DNA of 64,000 nucleotides. Origin: Actinospica robiniae DSM 44927 (GTDB lineage: Bacteria; Actinomycetota; Actinomycetes; Streptomycetales; Catenulisporaceae). Of the stretch, positions 18,054 through 29,161 are shown piece after piece (position 1 is the stretch's first letter; the number at the start of each line of letters is the position of its first letter). Under the pieces are notes generated by a model that ran no database searches, was not told the origin of the DNA, and worked only from the letters and a program-made list of their open reading frames with translations. A program made the translations under genes and the position numbers. The stretch spans positions 4,275,372-4,339,371 of the forward strand of contig NZ_KI632511.1 in assembly GCF_000504285.1 (NCBI RefSeq), in the 5' to 3' direction.

Positions 18054-21000
18054 TCAGCCGGCGAAAGCCTCTTCGACCACGCGCTGCTGCTCGAACTCGT
18101 GCCGCTTGTGCGAGCCGACGGCCGGGGACGAGGACGCCGAGCGGGACACGTGGGTGAGCACGCGGCCGCCGAGCTCGCCGGTCAGGTGCAGGGCCATGAA
18201 CGGCCACGCGCCCTGGTTGGCCGGCTCCTCCTGCACCCAGCGCACGCGCGCGTCGGCCGGGTAGCTCTCCAGCTCCGCCCGCAGCTCGGCCTCGGGGACC
18301 GGGTAGAGCCGCTCGGCGCGCACGATCGCGGTGTCGGTGACCTTGTGCTTGTCCCGGTAGGCGACCAGGTCCCAGTAGATCTTGCCGGAGCACACCAGGA
18401 TCTTGCGCACCCCCGCCTTGTCCACCGACTCGTCGCCGATGATCGGCCGGAACTCGTTGCGCGTGAACTCCTCGATCGAGGAGGTCGCCGCCTTCGCCCG
18501 CAGCATCCACTTCGGCGTGAAGACCACCAGCGGCTTGTGCGCCGGGTTCAGCGCCTGCCAGCGCAGCAGGTGGAAGTAGGACGAGGGCAGCGAGGGCATC
18601 GCCACGGTCATGTTGTTCTGCGCGCACAGCTGCAGGTAGCGCTCGATCCGGGCCGAGGAGTGGTCCGGGCCCTGGCCCTCGTGGCCGTGCGGCAGCAGCA
18701 GCGTCACGCCGGAGCGCTGGCCCCATTTCTGCTCGCCGGAGGAGATGAACTCGTCCACGATCGTCTGCGCACCGTTGCCGAAGTCGCCGAACTGCGCCTC
18801 CCACAGCACCAGCGCGTTCGGGCGGGCCACCGAGTAGCCGTACTCGAAGCCCATGGCCGCGAACTCGGAGAGCATCGAGTCGTAGACCGTGTACGTGGCC
18901 TGGTTCTCGGACAGGTACGACAGCGGCGTGTACTCGCGGGCCGTGGTGCGGTCCACCACCACGTGGTGGCGCTGCACGAACGTGCCGCGGCGCGAGTCCT
19001 GGCCGGCCAGGCGCACCGGCACTCCCTCCATCAGCAGCGAGCCGAAGGCGAGGGTCTCGCCCATGGCCCAGTCGATGGTGCCGTCGCCGATCATCTGCGC
19101 CCGCTTCTGCAGCTGCGGCAGCACCCGCGGGTGCGGCTCGAAGCCCTCGGGCAGGTTGACGTGCACCTCGACGATCCGCTTGACCACGTCGTCGGAGATC
19201 GCCGTCGGGACCGCGACCGGGAACGGCTCCTCGGCCTGCTCGACCGCCGGCGAGGGCGCCGCCTTCCCGGTCTCCTTGGTCTCCGAGAAGGCCTGCTCCA
19301 GCTTGGCCTGGTAGTCCTTCAGGGCGGCTTCGGCTTCTTCGATGGTGATGTCGCCGCGGCCGATCAGCGCCTCGGTGTAGAGCTTGCGCACCGAGCGCTT
19401 GGCCTCGATCAGCTTGTACATCAGCGGCTGGGTCATCGACGGGTCGTCGCCCTCGTTGTGGCCGCGGCGCCGGTAGCAGACCATGTCGATGACGACGTCC
19501 TTGTTGAACTCCTGCCGGAATTCGAAGGCGAGCTGCGCCACCCGGACGCAGGCCTCGGGGTCGTCCCCGTTGACGTGGAAGATCGGCGCCTCGACCATCC
19601 GCGCGACGTCGGTGGCGTAGACCGAGGAGCGCGAGGCGGCCGGCGAGGTGGTGAAGCCGACCTGGTTGTTGATCACCAGGTGGATGGTGCCGCCGGTGCG
19701 GAAGCCGCGCAGCTGGCTCATGTTCAGCGTCTCGGCCACCACGCCCTGCCCGGCGAACGCGGCGTCGCCGTGCATCAGGATCGGCAGCACGGTGAAGGCG
19801 GAGCCGGCCTTGTTGATGATGTCCTGCTTGGCCCGCACGAAGCCCTCGAGCACCGGGTCGACCGCCTCGAGGTGCGAGGGGTTCGCGGTGAGCGAGACCT
19901 TGATCTGCTTGCCGCTCAGCGAAGTGAAGGTGCCCTCGGTGCCGAGGTGGTACTTCACGTCGCCGGAGCCGTGCATGGTCTTCGGGTCGAGGTTGCCCTC
20001 GAACTCGCTGAACACCTTGGCGTACGGCTTGCCCACGATGTTCGTCAGCACGTTGAGGCGGCCGCGGTGCGGCATGCCGATGCAGGCCTCGTCCAGGCCC
20101 TCCGCGGCGCCGGACGAGATGATCTGGTCGAGCACGGCGATCGCCGACTCGCCGCCCTCGAGCGAGAACCGCTTCTGGCCGACGTACTTGACCTGCAGGA
20201 AGGTCTCGAACGCCTCGGCCGCGTTGAGCCGGTTGAGGATCCGCAGCTGCTCTTCGCGGGACGGCTTGGTGTTGCCGTTCTCCACCTTCGACTGGATCCA
20301 GCGGCGCTGCGCCGGGTCTTGGATGTGCATGTACTCGATGCCGACGGTGCGGCAGTAGGACTCGCGCAGCACGCCGAGCACGTCGCGCAGCTTCATCAGC
20401 GGCTTGCCGCCGAAGCCGCCGGTGGCGAACTCGCGCTCGAGGTCCCACAGGGTCAGGCCGTGCGAGACCACGTCGAGGTCCGGGTGCCGGCGCTGCTTGT
20501 ACTCGAGCGGGTCGGTGTCGGCCATCAGGTGGCCGCGGGTGCGGTAGGAGTCGATCAGCTCCTGCACGCGCGCGGTCTTGTTGACGTCGTTCTCGTGCGT
20601 GGCCGCGATGTCCTGGACCCAGCGCACCGGCTCGTAGGGGATCCGCAGCGACTCGAAGACCTTGTCGAAGAAGTCGTCCGCGCCCAGCAGCAGCTGGTGG
20701 ATGACCTTCAGGTACTCGCCGGAGACCGCGCCCTGGATGATCCGGTGGTCGTAGGTGGAGGTCAGCGTCATGATCTTGCTGACGGCCAGCCGGTTGAGGG
20801 TCTCCTCGCTGGCGCCCTGGTACTCGGCCGGGTACTCCATCGCGCCGACGCCGATGATGGTGCCCTGGCCCCGCATCAGCCGCGGCACCGAGTGCACCGT
20901 GCCGATGCCGCCCGGGTTGGTCAGCGAGATGGTGGTGCCGGCGAAGTCGTCCGCGGTGAGCTTGTTGTTGCGGGCCTTGCGCACCAGGTCCTCGTACGCC

Positions 21001-21854
21001 TGCCAGAACTCGCGGAAGTCCATCAGCTCGGCGGCCTTGATGGAGGGCACCACGAGCGTGCGCGAGCCGTCCGGCCGGGCGAGGTCGATGGCCAGGCCGA
21101 AGTTGATGTGCTCCGGGGTGACCAGTGCCGGCTTGCCCTCGACCTCGGTGAACGAGGCGTTCATGCCCGGGATCGCCTTGGTCGCCTGGACCATGGCGTA
21201 GCCGATGAGGTGGGTGAAGGAGACCTTGCCGCCGCGGGCCCGCTTGAGGTGGTTGTTGATGACGATGCGGTTGTCGATCAGCAGCTTCGCCGGCACGGCG
21301 CGCACCGAGGTGGCCGTGGGCACCTCGAGCGAGGCGTTCATGTTGGCGATCAGCCGCGCGGCCGGGCCCTTGAGCGTGGTCGTCTGGGCGCCGCCGCCGG
21401 ACGGGGTGGAGGGGGCCGGGGGCGCGGTGATCGCGGCGTCCCGGGGCACGCCGCCGACCGGGGCCTCGGCCTGCGGGGTGGGCTTGGGCGCGAGGGCCGC
21501 GGACTTGAGCAGCGCGGATGGGGCGGGGGCGGCGGCCTCGGCGACGGGCGCCTGCGCGCCCGGGACCTGCACCTTGGCGAGGGTCTCGGGGGCGGGGGCC
21601 GCGGTGGCCGGCTGCGCGGGGAGGGCGGAGGGGGCGGGCGGCGGAGCGGCGGCCGAGGCGGTGGCCGGCTGGTAGTCGTTGAAGAAGTCCCACCAGGCCT
21701 TGTCGACCGACTCCGGGTCCTGCAGGTACTGCTGGTAGATCTCGTCGACGAGCCATTCGTTGGGACCGAACTGCGCCAGCTCGCCAGGAGGCGTCTCGCC
21801 GCCGCCCGGAGCTGGAGTGGACTCAGACGTGGTCGGTGTGGACTGTGGCGACAC
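18054..21854 (-). CDS. kgd: Multifunctional 2-oxoglutarate decarboxylase / dehydrogenase E1-E2 fusion
   Basis: 1266 aa, the actinobacterial Kgd architecture. A short N-terminal segment ([27 protein letters not shown]) is followed by a Pro/Ala linker and an E2-type succinyltransferase domain (about 160-400, with [14 protein letters not shown] and the active-site [10 protein letters not shown]). A thiamine-diphosphate E1 domain then carries [14 protein letters not shown] and [14 protein letters not shown]. The C-terminal transketolase-like part has [20 protein letters not shown]. It decarboxylates 2-oxoglutarate in the TCA cycle and with lipoamide dehydrogenase yields succinyl-CoA. The start is GTG at 21854. 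In this group the activity is usually controlled by the FHA protein GarA/OdhI, not seen here. Confidence 0.95.
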   Translation of the reverse strand: MSPQSTPTTSESTPAPGGGETPPGELAQFGPNEWLVDEIYQQYLQDPESVDKAWWDFFNDYQPATASAAAPPPAPSALPAQPATAAPAPETLAKVQVPGAQAPVAEAAAPAPSALLKSAALAPKPTPQAEAPVGGVPRDAAITAPPAPSTPSGGGAQTTTLKGPAARLIANMNASLEVPTATSVRAVPAKLLIDNRIVINNHLKRARGGKVSFTHLIGYAMVQATKAIPGMNASFTEVEGKPALVTPEHINFGLAIDLARPDGSRTLVVPSIKAAELMDFREFWQAYEDLVRKARNNKLTADDFAGTTISLTNPGGIGTVHSVPRLMRGQGTIIGVGAMEYPAEYQGASEETLNRLAVSKIMTLTSTYDHRIIQGAVSGEYLKVIHQLLLGADDFFDKVFESLRIPYEPVRWVQDIAATHENDVNKTARVQELIDSYRTRGHLMADTDPLEYKQRRHPDLDVVSHGLTLWDLEREFATGGFGGKPLMKLRDVLGVLRESYCRTVGIEYMHIQDPAQRRWIQSKVENGNTKPSREEQLRILNRLNAAEAFETFLQVKYVGQKRFSLEGGESAIAVLDQIISSGAAEGLDEACIGMPHRGRLNVLTNIVGKPYAKVFSEFEGNLDPKTMHGSGDVKYHLGTEGTFTSLSGKQIKVSLTANPSHLEAVDPVLEGFVRAKQDIINKAGSAFTVLPILMHGDAAFAGQGVVAETLNMSQLRGFRTGGTIHLVINNQVGFTTSPAASRSSVYATDVARMVEAPIFHVNGDDPEACVRVAQLAFEFRQEFNKDVVIDMVCYRRRGHNEGDDPSMTQPLMYKLIEAKRSVRKLYTEALIGRGDITIEEAEAALKDYQAKLEQAFSETKETGKAAPSPAVEQAEEPFPVAVPTAISDDVVKRIVEVHVNLPEGFEPHPRVLPQLQKRAQMIGDGTIDWAMGETLAFGSLLMEGVPVRLAGQDSRRGTFVQRHHVVVDRTTAREYTPLSYLSENQATYTVYDSMLSEFAAMGFEYGYSVARPNALVLWEAQFGDFGNGAQTIVDEFISSGEQKWGQRSGVTLLLPHGHEGQGPDHSSARIERYLQLCAQNNMTVAMPSLPSSYFHLLRWQALNPAHKPLVVFTPKWMLRAKAATSSIEEFTRNEFRPIIGDESVDKAGVRKILVCSGKIYWDLVAYRDKHKVTDTAIVRAERLYPVPEAELRAELESYPADARVRWVQEEPANQGAWPFMALHLTGELGGRVLTHVSRSASSSPAVGSHKRHEFEQQRVVEEAFAG

Positions 21855-22111
21855 GGCGGGTTCCGCCCTCTTCCGCTTCGTAGATCCGCGTTCTCGGACT
21901 GCCTCGCACCCGGCAGGCGGGAGCCGATGGATCCGCGGCGAATGACTAACGCCGGCGCGGGCCCCTGCGGTTCCTCCTCAGCGGGCAGCGGTAGCCCAGG
22001 TTACGCGCTTTCCCGCGCGAATCGCAGTTCGCACCGGCCAACGCGACGAGAGTCACACTAACTCGGGACCTGAACCACCCTTACTGAGCATAATGCCGTA
22101 GTCCGAGATGA

Positions 22112-23188
22112 CTATTCCGATAGTCGCTGCGCGGAAGGCTGCTCGGCGGGCAGTTCGAGCCGGATGAGCGCCCCGCGCGCCGAGGGCATGACCTCGATGG
22201 TTCCGCCGTGCAGCTGAACCGCCCAGCGCGCGATGGCCAGACCCAGGCCGGTGCCGCCGCCGGACGCGCTCTTGCCGGTGGAGCCGCGGGTGAACCGCTC
22301 GAACACCCGGGCCCGCTCCGGCTCGGGAATGCCCGGCCCCTCGTCCGCGACCTCGACCCGCAGCGCGCCGAGCGCGGTGCGCACCGCGGAGACCTGCACC
22401 AGTCCGTCCGCCGGCGAGTGCTTGGCCGCGTTGTCCACCAGGTTGGCCATCACCTGGTGCAGCCGGCCCTCGTCGGCCCGCGCGGACAGCCCGGGCGGGC
22501 GCACGTCGAGCCGGTAGCGCACCGCCCGGCCCGCGGTCTGGGCCTGGCGCACCACCTCGGCCAGGAACGGCTCCACCTCGAACTCGGAGACGTCCAGCGG
22601 GACGGCGCCGGCCTCGAGCCGGGAGAGGTCCAGCAGCTCCTCGACCAGCAGCCCGAGCCGCTCGGTCTGGGCCAGGGCGGCCTTGACCGCCGCGCCGTCC
22701 GGCTCGGTGACGCCGTCCACCACGTTCTCGAGCACCGCCCGCAGCGCCGAGATGGGCGTGCGCAGCTCGTGCGAGACGTTCGCGATCAGCTCGCGCCGGG
22801 CCCGGTCGGCGGCCTCGAGATCGGCCGCCATCCGGTTGAACACCACGGCCAGCCGGCCGACCTCGTCCCGGGAGGTGGCGCGCACCCGGCGGGAGTAGTC
22901 GCCGTGGGCGAGCGACGAGGCGGCCGCGGCCATCGCGCGCAGCGGGGCGATCATGCCGTGCGCCAGCACCTGGGTGACCGCGAGCGAGAGCAGCACCGCG
23001 ACCGTGACCACGTACCTGGCCTGGATGCCGAGGGTCACCCCGATCGCGACGAACCCGGCCGAGACCGTGACCGAGGCCGCCACCAGCACGCCGAGCTTGA
23101 TCCGGAGCGAGGAGAGCCGGTCGAGGGGCTGGAGTTCGCGCAGCCGGGTCACCCGGTCGCGCCGCCGCACCCGGTCGCGCGGCCTCAC
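22112..23188 (-). CDS. Sensor histidine kinase
   Basis: 358 aa. Two close TM helices (about residues 30-75, LGVLVAASVTVSAGFVAIGVTL and VVTVAVLLSLAVTQVL) with almost no extracellular loop are followed by a HAMP linker. The H-box is ELIANVSHELRTPISALRAVLENV, and N-box NLVDNAAKH, G1 EVADEGPGI, F-box and G2 GGGTGLGLAIA are intact. The GTG start overlaps the response-regulator stop by four bases. The short sensor loop suggests it senses the membrane itself or a partner protein. Confidence 0.92.
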   Translation of the reverse strand: MRPRDRVRRRDRVTRLRELQPLDRLSSLRIKLGVLVAASVTVSAGFVAIGVTLGIQARYVVTVAVLLSLAVTQVLAHGMIAPLRAMAAAASSLAHGDYSRRVRATSRDEVGRLAVVFNRMAADLEAADRARRELIANVSHELRTPISALRAVLENVVDGVTEPDGAAVKAALAQTERLGLLVEELLDLSRLEAGAVPLDVSEFEVEPFLAEVVRQAQTAGRAVRYRLDVRPPGLSARADEGRLHQVMANLVDNAAKHSPADGLVQVSAVRTALGALRVEVADEGPGIPEPERARVFERFTRGSTGKSASGGGTGLGLAIARWAVQLHGGTIEVMPSARGALIRLELPAEQPSAQRLSE

Positions 23189-23958
23189 GGCGCCTCAGCC
23201 TCGCCGCCGGTCTCGAGCGCGTAGCCCACGCCGTGCACGGTGCGGATCCGGCCGGCGCCGATCTTCTTCCGCAGGGCCTTGACATGGGAGTCGACGGTGC
23301 GGGTGCCCGAGGCGTCCGCCCAGTCCCACACCTCGGCCAGCAGCCGCTGCCGGGAGACCACCTGGCCCGGGCGCCGGGCCAGGCTGAGCAGCAGGTCGAA
23401 CTCGATCGGGGTCAGGTGCACCTCGGCGCCGTCGGCGCGCACCCGGCGCCGGGACCGGTCGACGCTGAGCGGGTGCTCCGGCGTGCCGAGCTCGAGCGCG
23501 GGGGCCGGGTCGTCCTCGCCGCTGGGCGCCTCGCTCTTGAGGGCCTGCGCCCGCACCAGGTCCACCCGGCGCAGCAGCGCGGTGATCCGGGCGATCAGCT
23601 CGCGCATGGAGAAGGGCTTGGTCAGATAGTCGTCCGCGCCGGCGCCGAGCCCGGCGAGCAGGTCCGACTCGGCGTCCCGGGCGGTGAGCATGAGCACCGG
23701 CACCGGCCGCTCGGCCTGCAGCCGGCGGCACACCTCGAGCCCGTCGAAGCCGGGCAGCATCACGTCGAGCACCAGCGCGTCCGGCTGCTCCTCGCGGGCC
23801 GCGGCGACGGCGGCCGGACCGGTGGCGGCGTACGCGGTGGCGAACCCGGCCGCGTTGAGCCGGGCCAGCACCGCGTCGGCCAGGGTCGGCTCGTCCTCGA
23901 CCACGAGGATCTTGCGCCGCGCGGTCTCATTGGAATTTGAGGAATAGGCCGAACTCAT
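23185..23958 (-). CDS. OmpR-family response regulator
   Basis: 257 aa. The receiver domain has the acidic pair VVEDEP, phospho-acceptor Asp in LVLDVMLPGFDG, switch Thr in LMLTARDA and Lys in LTKPFSMREL. A C-terminal winged helix (LTPIEFDLLLSLARRPGQVVSRQRLLAEVW, RTVDSHVKALRKKIG, RTVHGVGYAL) binds DNA. Its partner kinase is encoded next. Confidence 0.93.
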   Translation of the reverse strand: MSSAYSSNSNETARRKILVVEDEPTLADAVLARLNAAGFATAYAATGPAAVAAAREEQPDALVLDVMLPGFDGLEVCRRLQAERPVPVLMLTARDAESDLLAGLGAGADDYLTKPFSMRELIARITALLRRVDLVRAQALKSEAPSGEDDPAPALELGTPEHPLSVDRSRRRVRADGAEVHLTPIEFDLLLSLARRPGQVVSRQRLLAEVWDWADASGTRTVDSHVKALRKKIGAGRIRTVHGVGYALETGGEAEAP

Positions 23959-24100
23959 GCCAGCACATTAGTCCGCGATCTCGGCGGAGGGGCGCGCGCA
24001 CGGCCACCGGCAGTACCGCCGACCTGCCGTGCGGGCGCGGTGTTAGGTTGATCCCGACCACAGATCTGACGCAGAGTATTGCAGCCGAGGAGCCGTCGAG

Positions 24101-25747
<1,647 letters not shown>

Positions 25748-25767
25748 CCGTAGCGCAATTCGAATGG

Positions 25768-25796
25768 CGTAGCACGGCAGGGAACGCCGTGCTACG
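25768..25796. promoter_or_regulatory. Perfect palindrome at the toxin-antitoxin promoter
   Basis: CGTAGCACGGC (25768-25778) and GCCGTGCTACG (25786-25796) are perfect inverted repeats around seven bases. The antitoxin ATG is nine bases further on. Phd/YefM antitoxins usually bind such a palindrome to repress their own operon. It could also act as the pgi terminator. Confidence 0.6.
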
Positions 25797-25804
25797 TTAC
25801 GGAT

Positions 25805-26071
25805 ATGACTCGGACGATCACACAACGCGAGCTGCGCAATGAGAGCGCCGCGGTGATGGACGCCGTCGAGGGTGGCGAGACGATCGTCGTCACCCGCAAT
25901 GGCCGTCCGGTAGCGGAACTTCGGCCGATAAGAGCGCGCCGCTCGGTTCCTCTGGACGAGATCCGGGAGCAGTTCGCGCTGCTTCCTCGCATGAGTTACA
26001 CCGAGATGAGAGCGGACATCGAAGAGTTCTTCGGGGACGACGACCGGATTCGCGACGAGGACTATGAGTAG
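25805..26071 (+). CDS. Phd/YefM-family antitoxin
   Basis: 88 aa. The N-terminal Phd/YefM DNA-binding fold is clear: TITQRELRNESAAVMDAVEGGETIVVTRNGRPVAEL. The acidic C-terminal tail (ADIEEFFGDDDRIRDEDYE) is the likely toxin-neutralising segment. The stop codon lies beyond the toxin start (8-base overlap), so translation is coupled. Confidence 0.9.
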   Translation: MTRTITQRELRNESAAVMDAVEGGETIVVTRNGRPVAELRPIRARRSVPLDEIREQFALLPRMSYTEMRADIEEFFGDDDRIRDEDYE

Positions 26072-26480
26072 CCGGAGACCGGCGGGCTTGCTGGATACCT
26101 GCGTCATCATCGACCTCGAGGTCCTGGCTGCGGCGGATCTACCCCTGGACGGGAAGATCTCGACGGTTTCGGTATCCGAACTCATGATCGGCGTGCACAT
26201 CGCGAAGACCCCGGTCGAACACTCGATCCGGGTGACTCGGTTGATGTCCGTCGGAGCCAACTTCGTCGACCCACTGCCGTTCGACGAGCGGGCGATGAAC
26301 GTCTTCAACACCCTTGCCGCGCTGACCGTCGCGATCGGCCGCAATCCGAAGCCGCGCAAGAACGGCCTCATGATCGCCGCGACCGCCGTCGCCAACGGCC
26401 TGCCGCTGTACACGGCCAACGTGGAGGATTTCAAGGGGCTGGAGAGCATGCTCGAGGTCATCGGCGTCCAGGCCGCCTGA
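26064..26480 (+). CDS. PIN-domain (VapC-like) toxin
   Basis: 138 aa. PIN-domain acidic residues are seen in LLDTCVIIDLE (first Asp), SVSELMIGVHIA (Glu) and the C-terminal NGLMIAATAVANGLPLYTANVEDFKGL (Asp near the end). The expected NGLxDxxIAATA acid is replaced by KNGLMIAATA, so the third metal ligand needs checking. VapC toxins cleave tRNA or rRNA. Paired with the upstream Phd/YefM antitoxin. Confidence 0.87.
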   Translation: MSSRRPAGLLDTCVIIDLEVLAAADLPLDGKISTVSVSELMIGVHIAKTPVEHSIRVTRLMSVGANFVDPLPFDERAMNVFNTLAALTVAIGRNPKPRKNGLMIAATAVANGLPLYTANVEDFKGLESMLEVIGVQAA

Positions 26481-26500
26481 GCCTCTGCGACAATGGTGCA

Positions 26501-27679
26501 ATGACCGAGCAGCGCCGCACCTCCTCTTCCTCCTCGTCGCAACCCCGGAAGTCGGCGGCGGCCCGCAACGCGGCGCGTAACGCGCAGCCGCGCAAGGCCG
26601 CCGAGACCGAGGCGGCGGAGCGGCGCAAGCGGCAGTCCATCGCCAAGGCGGAGAAGCGCACGACCTCGGCCCAGGTCCGCATGACGGAGCCGGCGCCGAC
26701 GGCGGCCGGGCGGGCGCCCGAGGGCGCCGGGTCGGCCACGCCGGCCTCCTACCTGGACGTCCCGGAGGACTACCGGGCCGGCTTCGCCTGCTTCGTCGGG
26801 CGGCCCAACGCGGGCAAGTCGACCCTGACGAACGCGCTGGTCGGCGCGAAGATCGCGATCACCTCCGGGCGGCCGCAGACCACCCGGCACACCGTGCGCG
26901 GCATCGTGCACCGGGCCGACGCCCAGCTGGTGCTGGTGGACACCCCCGGCCTGCACCGGCCGCGCACGCTGCTCGGCGAGCGGCTCAACGAGCAGGTCCG
27001 GGCCACCTGGGCCGAGGTCGACGTGATCGGCTTCTGCATCCCGGCCGACCAGGAGATCGGGCCGGGCGACCGCTACATCGCGCAGCAGCTCGCGGAGGTC
27101 CGGCGTACGCCCAAGGTCGCCGTGGTCACCAAGACCGACGCGATGGGCAAGCAGGCCGTGGGCGAGCAGCTGCTCGCCGTGCTCGAGCTCGGCAAGGAGG
27201 TCGGCATCGACTGGGCCGAGATCGTCCCGGTCTCCGCGGTCACCAACGCGCAGGTCGGGCTGCTCGCGGACCTGCTGGTCCGGCAGCTGCCGCAGTCCCC
27301 GCCGCTCTACCCCGGCGGTGAGCTGACCGACGAGCCGGAGCAGGTCATGGTGGCCGAGCTCATCCGCGAGGCCGCGCTCGAGGGCGTGCGTGACGAGCTG
27401 CCGCACTCGCTCGCGGTCACCGTCGAGGAGATGATCCCGCGCGCCGACCGGCCCAAGGACAAGCCGCTGCTCGACGTGCACGCCACGCTCTACGTGGAGC
27501 GCTCGAGCCAGAAGTCCATCGTCATCGGCACCGGCGGCGCGCGGCTGCGCGACGTCGGCACCCGCGCCCGCAAGCAGATCGAGGGGCTGCTCGGCACGCC
27601 GGTCTTCCTGGACCTGCACGTGAAGGTGGCCAAGGACTGGCAGCGGGACCCGAAGCAGCTGCAGCGGCTGGGGTTCTAG
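26501..27679 (+). CDS. era: GTPase Era
   Basis: 392 aa. G1 GRPNAGKSTL, G2 region GRPQTTRH, G3 DTPGLH and G4 TKTD are present. The KH domain follows, with ERSSQKSIVIGTGGARLRDVGTRARKQIEGLLGTPVFLDLHVKV and DWQRDPKQLQRLGF. Era binds 16S rRNA and assists 30S maturation. Residues 1-85 are an extra low-complexity Ser/Lys/Arg/Ala segment not found in standard Era (about 300 aa). ATG at 26681 would remove most of it but has no ribosome site. Confidence 0.93.
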   Translation: MTEQRRTSSSSSSQPRKSAAARNAARNAQPRKAAETEAAERRKRQSIAKAEKRTTSAQVRMTEPAPTAAGRAPEGAGSATPASYLDVPEDYRAGFACFVGRPNAGKSTLTNALVGAKIAITSGRPQTTRHTVRGIVHRADAQLVLVDTPGLHRPRTLLGERLNEQVRATWAEVDVIGFCIPADQEIGPGDRYIAQQLAEVRRTPKVAVVTKTDAMGKQAVGEQLLAVLELGKEVGIDWAEIVPVSAVTNAQVGLLADLLVRQLPQSPPLYPGGELTDEPEQVMVAELIREAALEGVRDELPHSLAVTVEEMIPRADRPKDKPLLDVHATLYVERSSQKSIVIGTGGARLRDVGTRARKQIEGLLGTPVFLDLHVKVAKDWQRDPKQLQRLGF

Positions 27680-27765
27680 CCGGCGGCTCCCGGCGGATGT
27701 AGCTGCGCCGGAGCGACGGCGGAGAGACGCGGAGAAGAAAATCACGGCACGTGACGCGGTGCCTC

Positions 27766-27796
27766 TTGACTGCCAATTAGTAAGCGCGCATACTAA
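27766..27796 (+). promoter_or_regulatory. Promoter with embedded palindromic operator
   Basis: TTGACT (27766-27771) and CATACT (27789-27794) are 17 bases apart, a good sigma-70 type promoter. TTAGTA (27777-27782) and TACTAA (27791-27796) form an inverted repeat around GCGCGC, lying over the -10. The first start codon is at 27801, so the transcript is probably leaderless. The MarR protein encoded at the end of this operon is the likely ligand. Confidence 0.7.
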
Positions 27797-27800
27797 TCAC

Positions 27801-28274
27801 ATGACGACATCGAACCTCGCCGAAGCCCGGATCACCTCCTCCGCCGCCCCGGCGGCCTTCTTCGCGAAGTGGGCCGACATGGCCACCTGGCCGGAGTGGA
27901 ACGCCGACACCTCGTGGGTCCGCCTCGACGGCCCCTTCGCCACCGGCTCCACCGGAGTCCTCAAGCCCAAGGGCGGACCGAAGACCTCCTTCGTGCTGGC
28001 GAAGGTCTCCGACGACGAGTTCACCGACGTCTCCACGCTGCTCGGCGCGCGCCTGACCTTCCGCCACCTCGTCACGGTCACCTCCGCGGGGACGGACGTC
28101 GCCGTCGCGGTGACGCTGGCCGGTCCGCTCGCGCGGGTGTGGAACGTCATCCTCGGCAAGGGGATCAAGGCCACGCTCCAGCGCGACCTCGAGGCACTCA
28201 AGGCCCACGCCGAGTCGATGCAGGGCATTGATACTCCGGCCGATTCGACCGCGGTGGCACAGGTGTCCGCATGA
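27801..28274 (+). CDS. SRPBCC-family protein
   Basis: 157 aa. The polyketide cyclase/START-like helix-grip fold is suggested by ITSSAAPAAFFAKWADMATWPEWNADTSWVRL at the start and GPLARVWNVILGKGIKATLQRDLEALKAHAE as the long C-terminal helix. Ligand unknown. It is the first gene of an operon with an EVE protein and a MarR regulator, each overlapping the next by four bases. Confidence 0.8.
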   Translation: MTTSNLAEARITSSAAPAAFFAKWADMATWPEWNADTSWVRLDGPFATGSTGVLKPKGGPKTSFVLAKVSDDEFTDVSTLLGARLTFRHLVTVTSAGTDVAVAVTLAGPLARVWNVILGKGIKATLQRDLEALKAHAESMQGIDTPADSTAVAQVSA

Positions 28275-28687
28275 GCGGGTACTGGCTCGGCGTGGTGTGC
28301 CGCGACCACGTACGTCGGGGCACGGCCGCCGGCGTCGTCCAGCTCAACCACGGCGCCCGCGCGCCGCTCGCCCGGCTCGAGCCCGGCGACGGGTTCGTCT
28401 ACTACTCGCCGCGCACCTCGATGAAGGCCGGCACCCCGCTGCAGGCGTTCACCGCGATCGGGCGGATCGCCGACGGCGAGATCTGGCAGGCCGACGAGGG
28501 CGACTTCAAGCCGTGGCGCCGCCGCGTGGACTACCTCGGCGACGTCCGCGAGGCGCCGGTGGCCGACTTCCACGGCGGCCTGGACCTGACCGACGGCCCC
28601 AACTGGGGCAACCGGCTGCGGCGCGGCCTCGTGCCGCTCACCGCGAGCGACTTCGCCGCGATCGAGACGGCTATGGTCACGGGGTGA
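28271..28687 (+). CDS. EVE-domain (UPF0310-type) protein
   Basis: 138 aa. MSGYWLGVVCRDHVRRGTAAGVVQLNHG, then PGDGFVYYSPRTSMKAGTPLQAFTAIGRIADGEIWQADEGDFKPWRRRVDYL matches the EVE/PUA-like fold of UPF0310 proteins, thought to bind modified bases. The start overlaps the SRPBCC stop (ATGA). Confidence 0.85.
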   Translation: MSGYWLGVVCRDHVRRGTAAGVVQLNHGARAPLARLEPGDGFVYYSPRTSMKAGTPLQAFTAIGRIADGEIWQADEGDFKPWRRRVDYLGDVREAPVADFHGGLDLTDGPNWGNRLRRGLVPLTASDFAAIETAMVTG

Positions 28688-29136
28688 CCGCACGCGAGTT
28701 GAACACCGAGTTCGCCGACGCCGACGAGAGCCCCGGTCTGTTGCTGTGGCAGGTCACCAACCGGTGGCAGGCCGCGCAACGGGCCGCCCTCAAGCCCTAC
28801 GGGCTCACCCACGTCCAGTTCGTCCTGCTCGCCGGGCTCACCTGGCTCGGCACCGCGGGTCCGGTCACCCAACGCCACCTGGCCGACCACACCGCCACGG
28901 ACGCGATGATGACCTCCCAGGTCCTGCGCACCCTCGAGGCCGCGGAACTGGTCGAACGCCGCCCGCATCCGCACGACGCCCGGGCCCGCGCCCTGACCGT
29001 CACCGCGGCCGGGCGCGAGCTGGCCAACCGCGCCATCGTGGCCGTCGAACAGTGCGATCGGGACTTCTTCGCCGCTCTGGGAAGCGACGCAGCCGCGTTC
29101 ACCAGAGCTCTGCGAACGCTCAAGAAGACGTCGTGA
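28684..29136 (+). CDS. MarR-family transcriptional regulator
   Basis: 150 aa from GTG overlapping the EVE stop. Winged helix: TQRHLADHTATDAMMTSQVLRTLEAAELVERRPHPHDARARALTVTAAGRELA. It is the third gene of the operon and probably represses it through the TTAGTA/TACTAA site. Confidence 0.88.
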   Translation: MTARELNTEFADADESPGLLLWQVTNRWQAAQRAALKPYGLTHVQFVLLAGLTWLGTAGPVTQRHLADHTATDAMMTSQVLRTLEAAELVERRPHPHDARARALTVTAAGRELANRAIVAVEQCDRDFFAALGSDAAAFTRALRTLKKTS

Positions 29137-29161
29137 ACCTCCCCTGCCCACGCGCTTTGCG

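Noticed and set aside
17961-22061. 1366-codon plus-strand ORF opposite kgd
   Set aside because: Arg/Gly/Val-biased antisense reading of a clear Kgd gene; no domain; typical of the antisense frame in G+C-rich coding DNA.
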